Source: Thermococci archaeon
GTDB taxonomy: Archaea; Methanobacteriota_B; Thermococci; Thermococcales; Thermococcaceae
DNA length: 5,654 nt
NCBI GenBank assembly: GCA_003663535.1
Contig: QMUE01000108.1
Coordinates: 1 to 5,654, forward strand
Reading direction: 5' to 3'
Shown here: piece by piece, positions 4,839 through 5,654 of the stretch
Layout: every line of letters begins with the position of its first letter
Numbering within the stretch: position 1 is the first letter of the stretch
Notes under the pieces: model-generated
Databases searched by the model: none
The model's input: only the letters and a program-made list of their open reading frames with translations
What the model was told of the DNA's origin: nothing
Position numbers and translations under genes: made by a program

Positions 4839-5654
4839 ATGCATTTAATGGAGTTACCTAGGGAAGTTCTTCTGGGGGAAGACTTGAAGGATAAAGTCAG
4901 TCAAGTGGCCAAAAGATTAAAATTAGGGGAAAATGTATTAATTCTCTATGGACCGAAAACAAAGGAGATTGCCGGAAAAGATGTTGAAACGCACCTGAAG
5001 AATTTCTTTCATGTGAAAAACTTACTCATAAAAGAAGCTTCAATGAAAAATGTTCAAAAAGCCCTAGAAACTATTAGAAATGAGAATATGGACTGGGTTC
5101 TAGGAGTTGGAGGAGGAAGCATAATCGATGTGGCCAAACTGACTTCATTTAAAGCTGATGTCCCCTTCATAAGCTTTCCTACAACAGCTTCTCATGATGG
5201 GATAGCAAGTGCAAATGCCTCCATAAGGGATCTTGAGGCCAAGACGTCCATAAAGGCCCGGCCACCAGTAGCTGTTATTGCAGATGTTAATATTATAAAA
5301 ACAGCGCCTTATCGTTACCTTGCTGCGGGAGTTGGGGACATGATAAGTAACCTTACCGCAGTAAAAGATTGGGAGCTTGCCCATAGAATAAGGGGAGAGT
5401 ACTTCAGCGAATATGCTGCCTCATTGTCTCTTATGAGCGCCAAAATGGTTATCAAAAATGCAGACATTATAAGGTTGAGCAATGAGGAGAGTGTTCGGAA
5501 AGTAATAAAAGCTCTAATTTCAAGCGGTGTCGCAATGAGCATAGCAGGTTCATCAAGGCCTGCCAGTGGAGCTGAACATCTATTTAGCCATGCATTGGAT
5601 GCAATAGCTCCAAAACCTGCATTACATGGAGAACAATGTGGGGTCGGAACAATA
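4839..5654 (+). CDS. egsA: sn-Glycerol-1-phosphate dehydrogenase, 3'-truncated
   Basis: This cytosolic Zn2+ enzyme reduces dihydroxyacetone phosphate with NAD(P)H to sn-glycerol-1-phosphate, the stereospecific backbone of archaeal ether lipids. The first 272 codons are present and the frame is still open at the right edge; the family is about 350 residues, so roughly 75-80 are missing. The N-terminal Rossmann-like half contains the dinucleotide-binding GVGGGSIIDVAK (89-100) and SFPTTASHDGIASA (112-125). The C-terminal helical half has the three zinc ligands Asp167 (GVGDMI), His247 (SGAEHL) and His263 (LHGEQCG), with the same relative spacing as characterised archaeal enzymes, so it looks functional. 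The ATG at 4839 gives the usual MHLMELPREV start after GGTGAT. It is divergent from DUF63-suhB, with its own promoter in the 95-base gap. Glycerol dehydrogenase, a relative, is much less likely given the close match to Thermococcales G1PDH motifs. Confidence 0.96.
   Translation, partial: MHLMELPREVLLGEDLKDKVSQVAKRLKLGENVLILYGPKTKEIAGKDVETHLKNFFHVKNLLIKEASMKNVQKALETIRNENMDWVLGVGGGSIIDVAKLTSFKADVPFISFPTTASHDGIASANASIRDLEAKTSIKARPPVAVIADVNIIKTAPYRYLAAGVGDMISNLTAVKDWELAHRIRGEYFSEYAASLSLMSAKMVIKNADIIRLSNEESVRKVIKALISSGVAMSIAGSSRPASGAEHLFSHALDAIAPKPALHGEQCGVGTI

Noticed and set aside
4750..4865. The direct 10-base repeat ACCTAGGGAA at 4750-4759 and 4856-4865
   Set aside because: One copy overlaps the DUF63 ribosome site and the other encodes conserved egsA residues; several 10-base repeats are expected by chance in a window of this size.
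5145..5542. Two minus-strand ORFs of 75-79 codons opposite the right-hand end
   Set aside because: They lie wholly within egsA, whose frame is continuous and carries all the family motifs.

Overview
The window looks like a chromosomal segment from a euryarchaeon of the order Thermococcales (Thermococcus/Pyrococcus group). Four things point there: a sn-glycerol-1-phosphate dehydrogenase, which makes the archaeal lipid backbone; a two-gene smc-scpA condensin operon; an elongator tRNA-Met with a canonical bulge-helix-bulge intron and an encoded CCA; and Lys/Glu-rich proteins with GGTGA-type ribosome binding sites and TATA-like promoters. The sequence is fairly A+T-rich for that group. I cannot name the species. 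I see no mobile element, CRISPR array, toxin-antitoxin pair or defence system; this is ordinary core genome.

Layout. Bases 1-2201 (+) carry the last 732 codons of smc, cut at the left edge, and scpA follows 10 bases later (2212-2871, +). From 2872 to 3021 is a convergent intergenic gap with T-rich terminator-like tracts, a 7-bp inverted repeat and one doubtful 59-codon ORF on the minus strand. The minus strand then holds, in transcription order, a DUF63 membrane protein (4743-3937), an inositol monophosphatase/fructose-1,6-bisphosphatase family enzyme (3934-3179, two bases later) and the intron-containing tRNA-Met (3129-3022), which has its own TATA-like box. A 95-base divergent promoter region (4744-4838) separates this group from egsA (4839 onward, +), which is cut at the right edge after 272 codons.

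How the genes work together. SMC and the kleisin ScpA form the chromosome-organising condensin core, and the tight spacing suggests coupled translation. The enzyme-DUF63 pair is almost certainly co-transcribed. It lies back to back with egsA, which supplies glycerol-1-phosphate for ether lipids, while inositol monophosphatase acts in inositol metabolism (inositol lipids and inositol-phosphate solutes). A lipid or inositol link for DUF63 is therefore possible but is only inference from position. The most open points are the function of DUF63, the convergent gap after scpA, and whether the small minus-strand ORF there is real.
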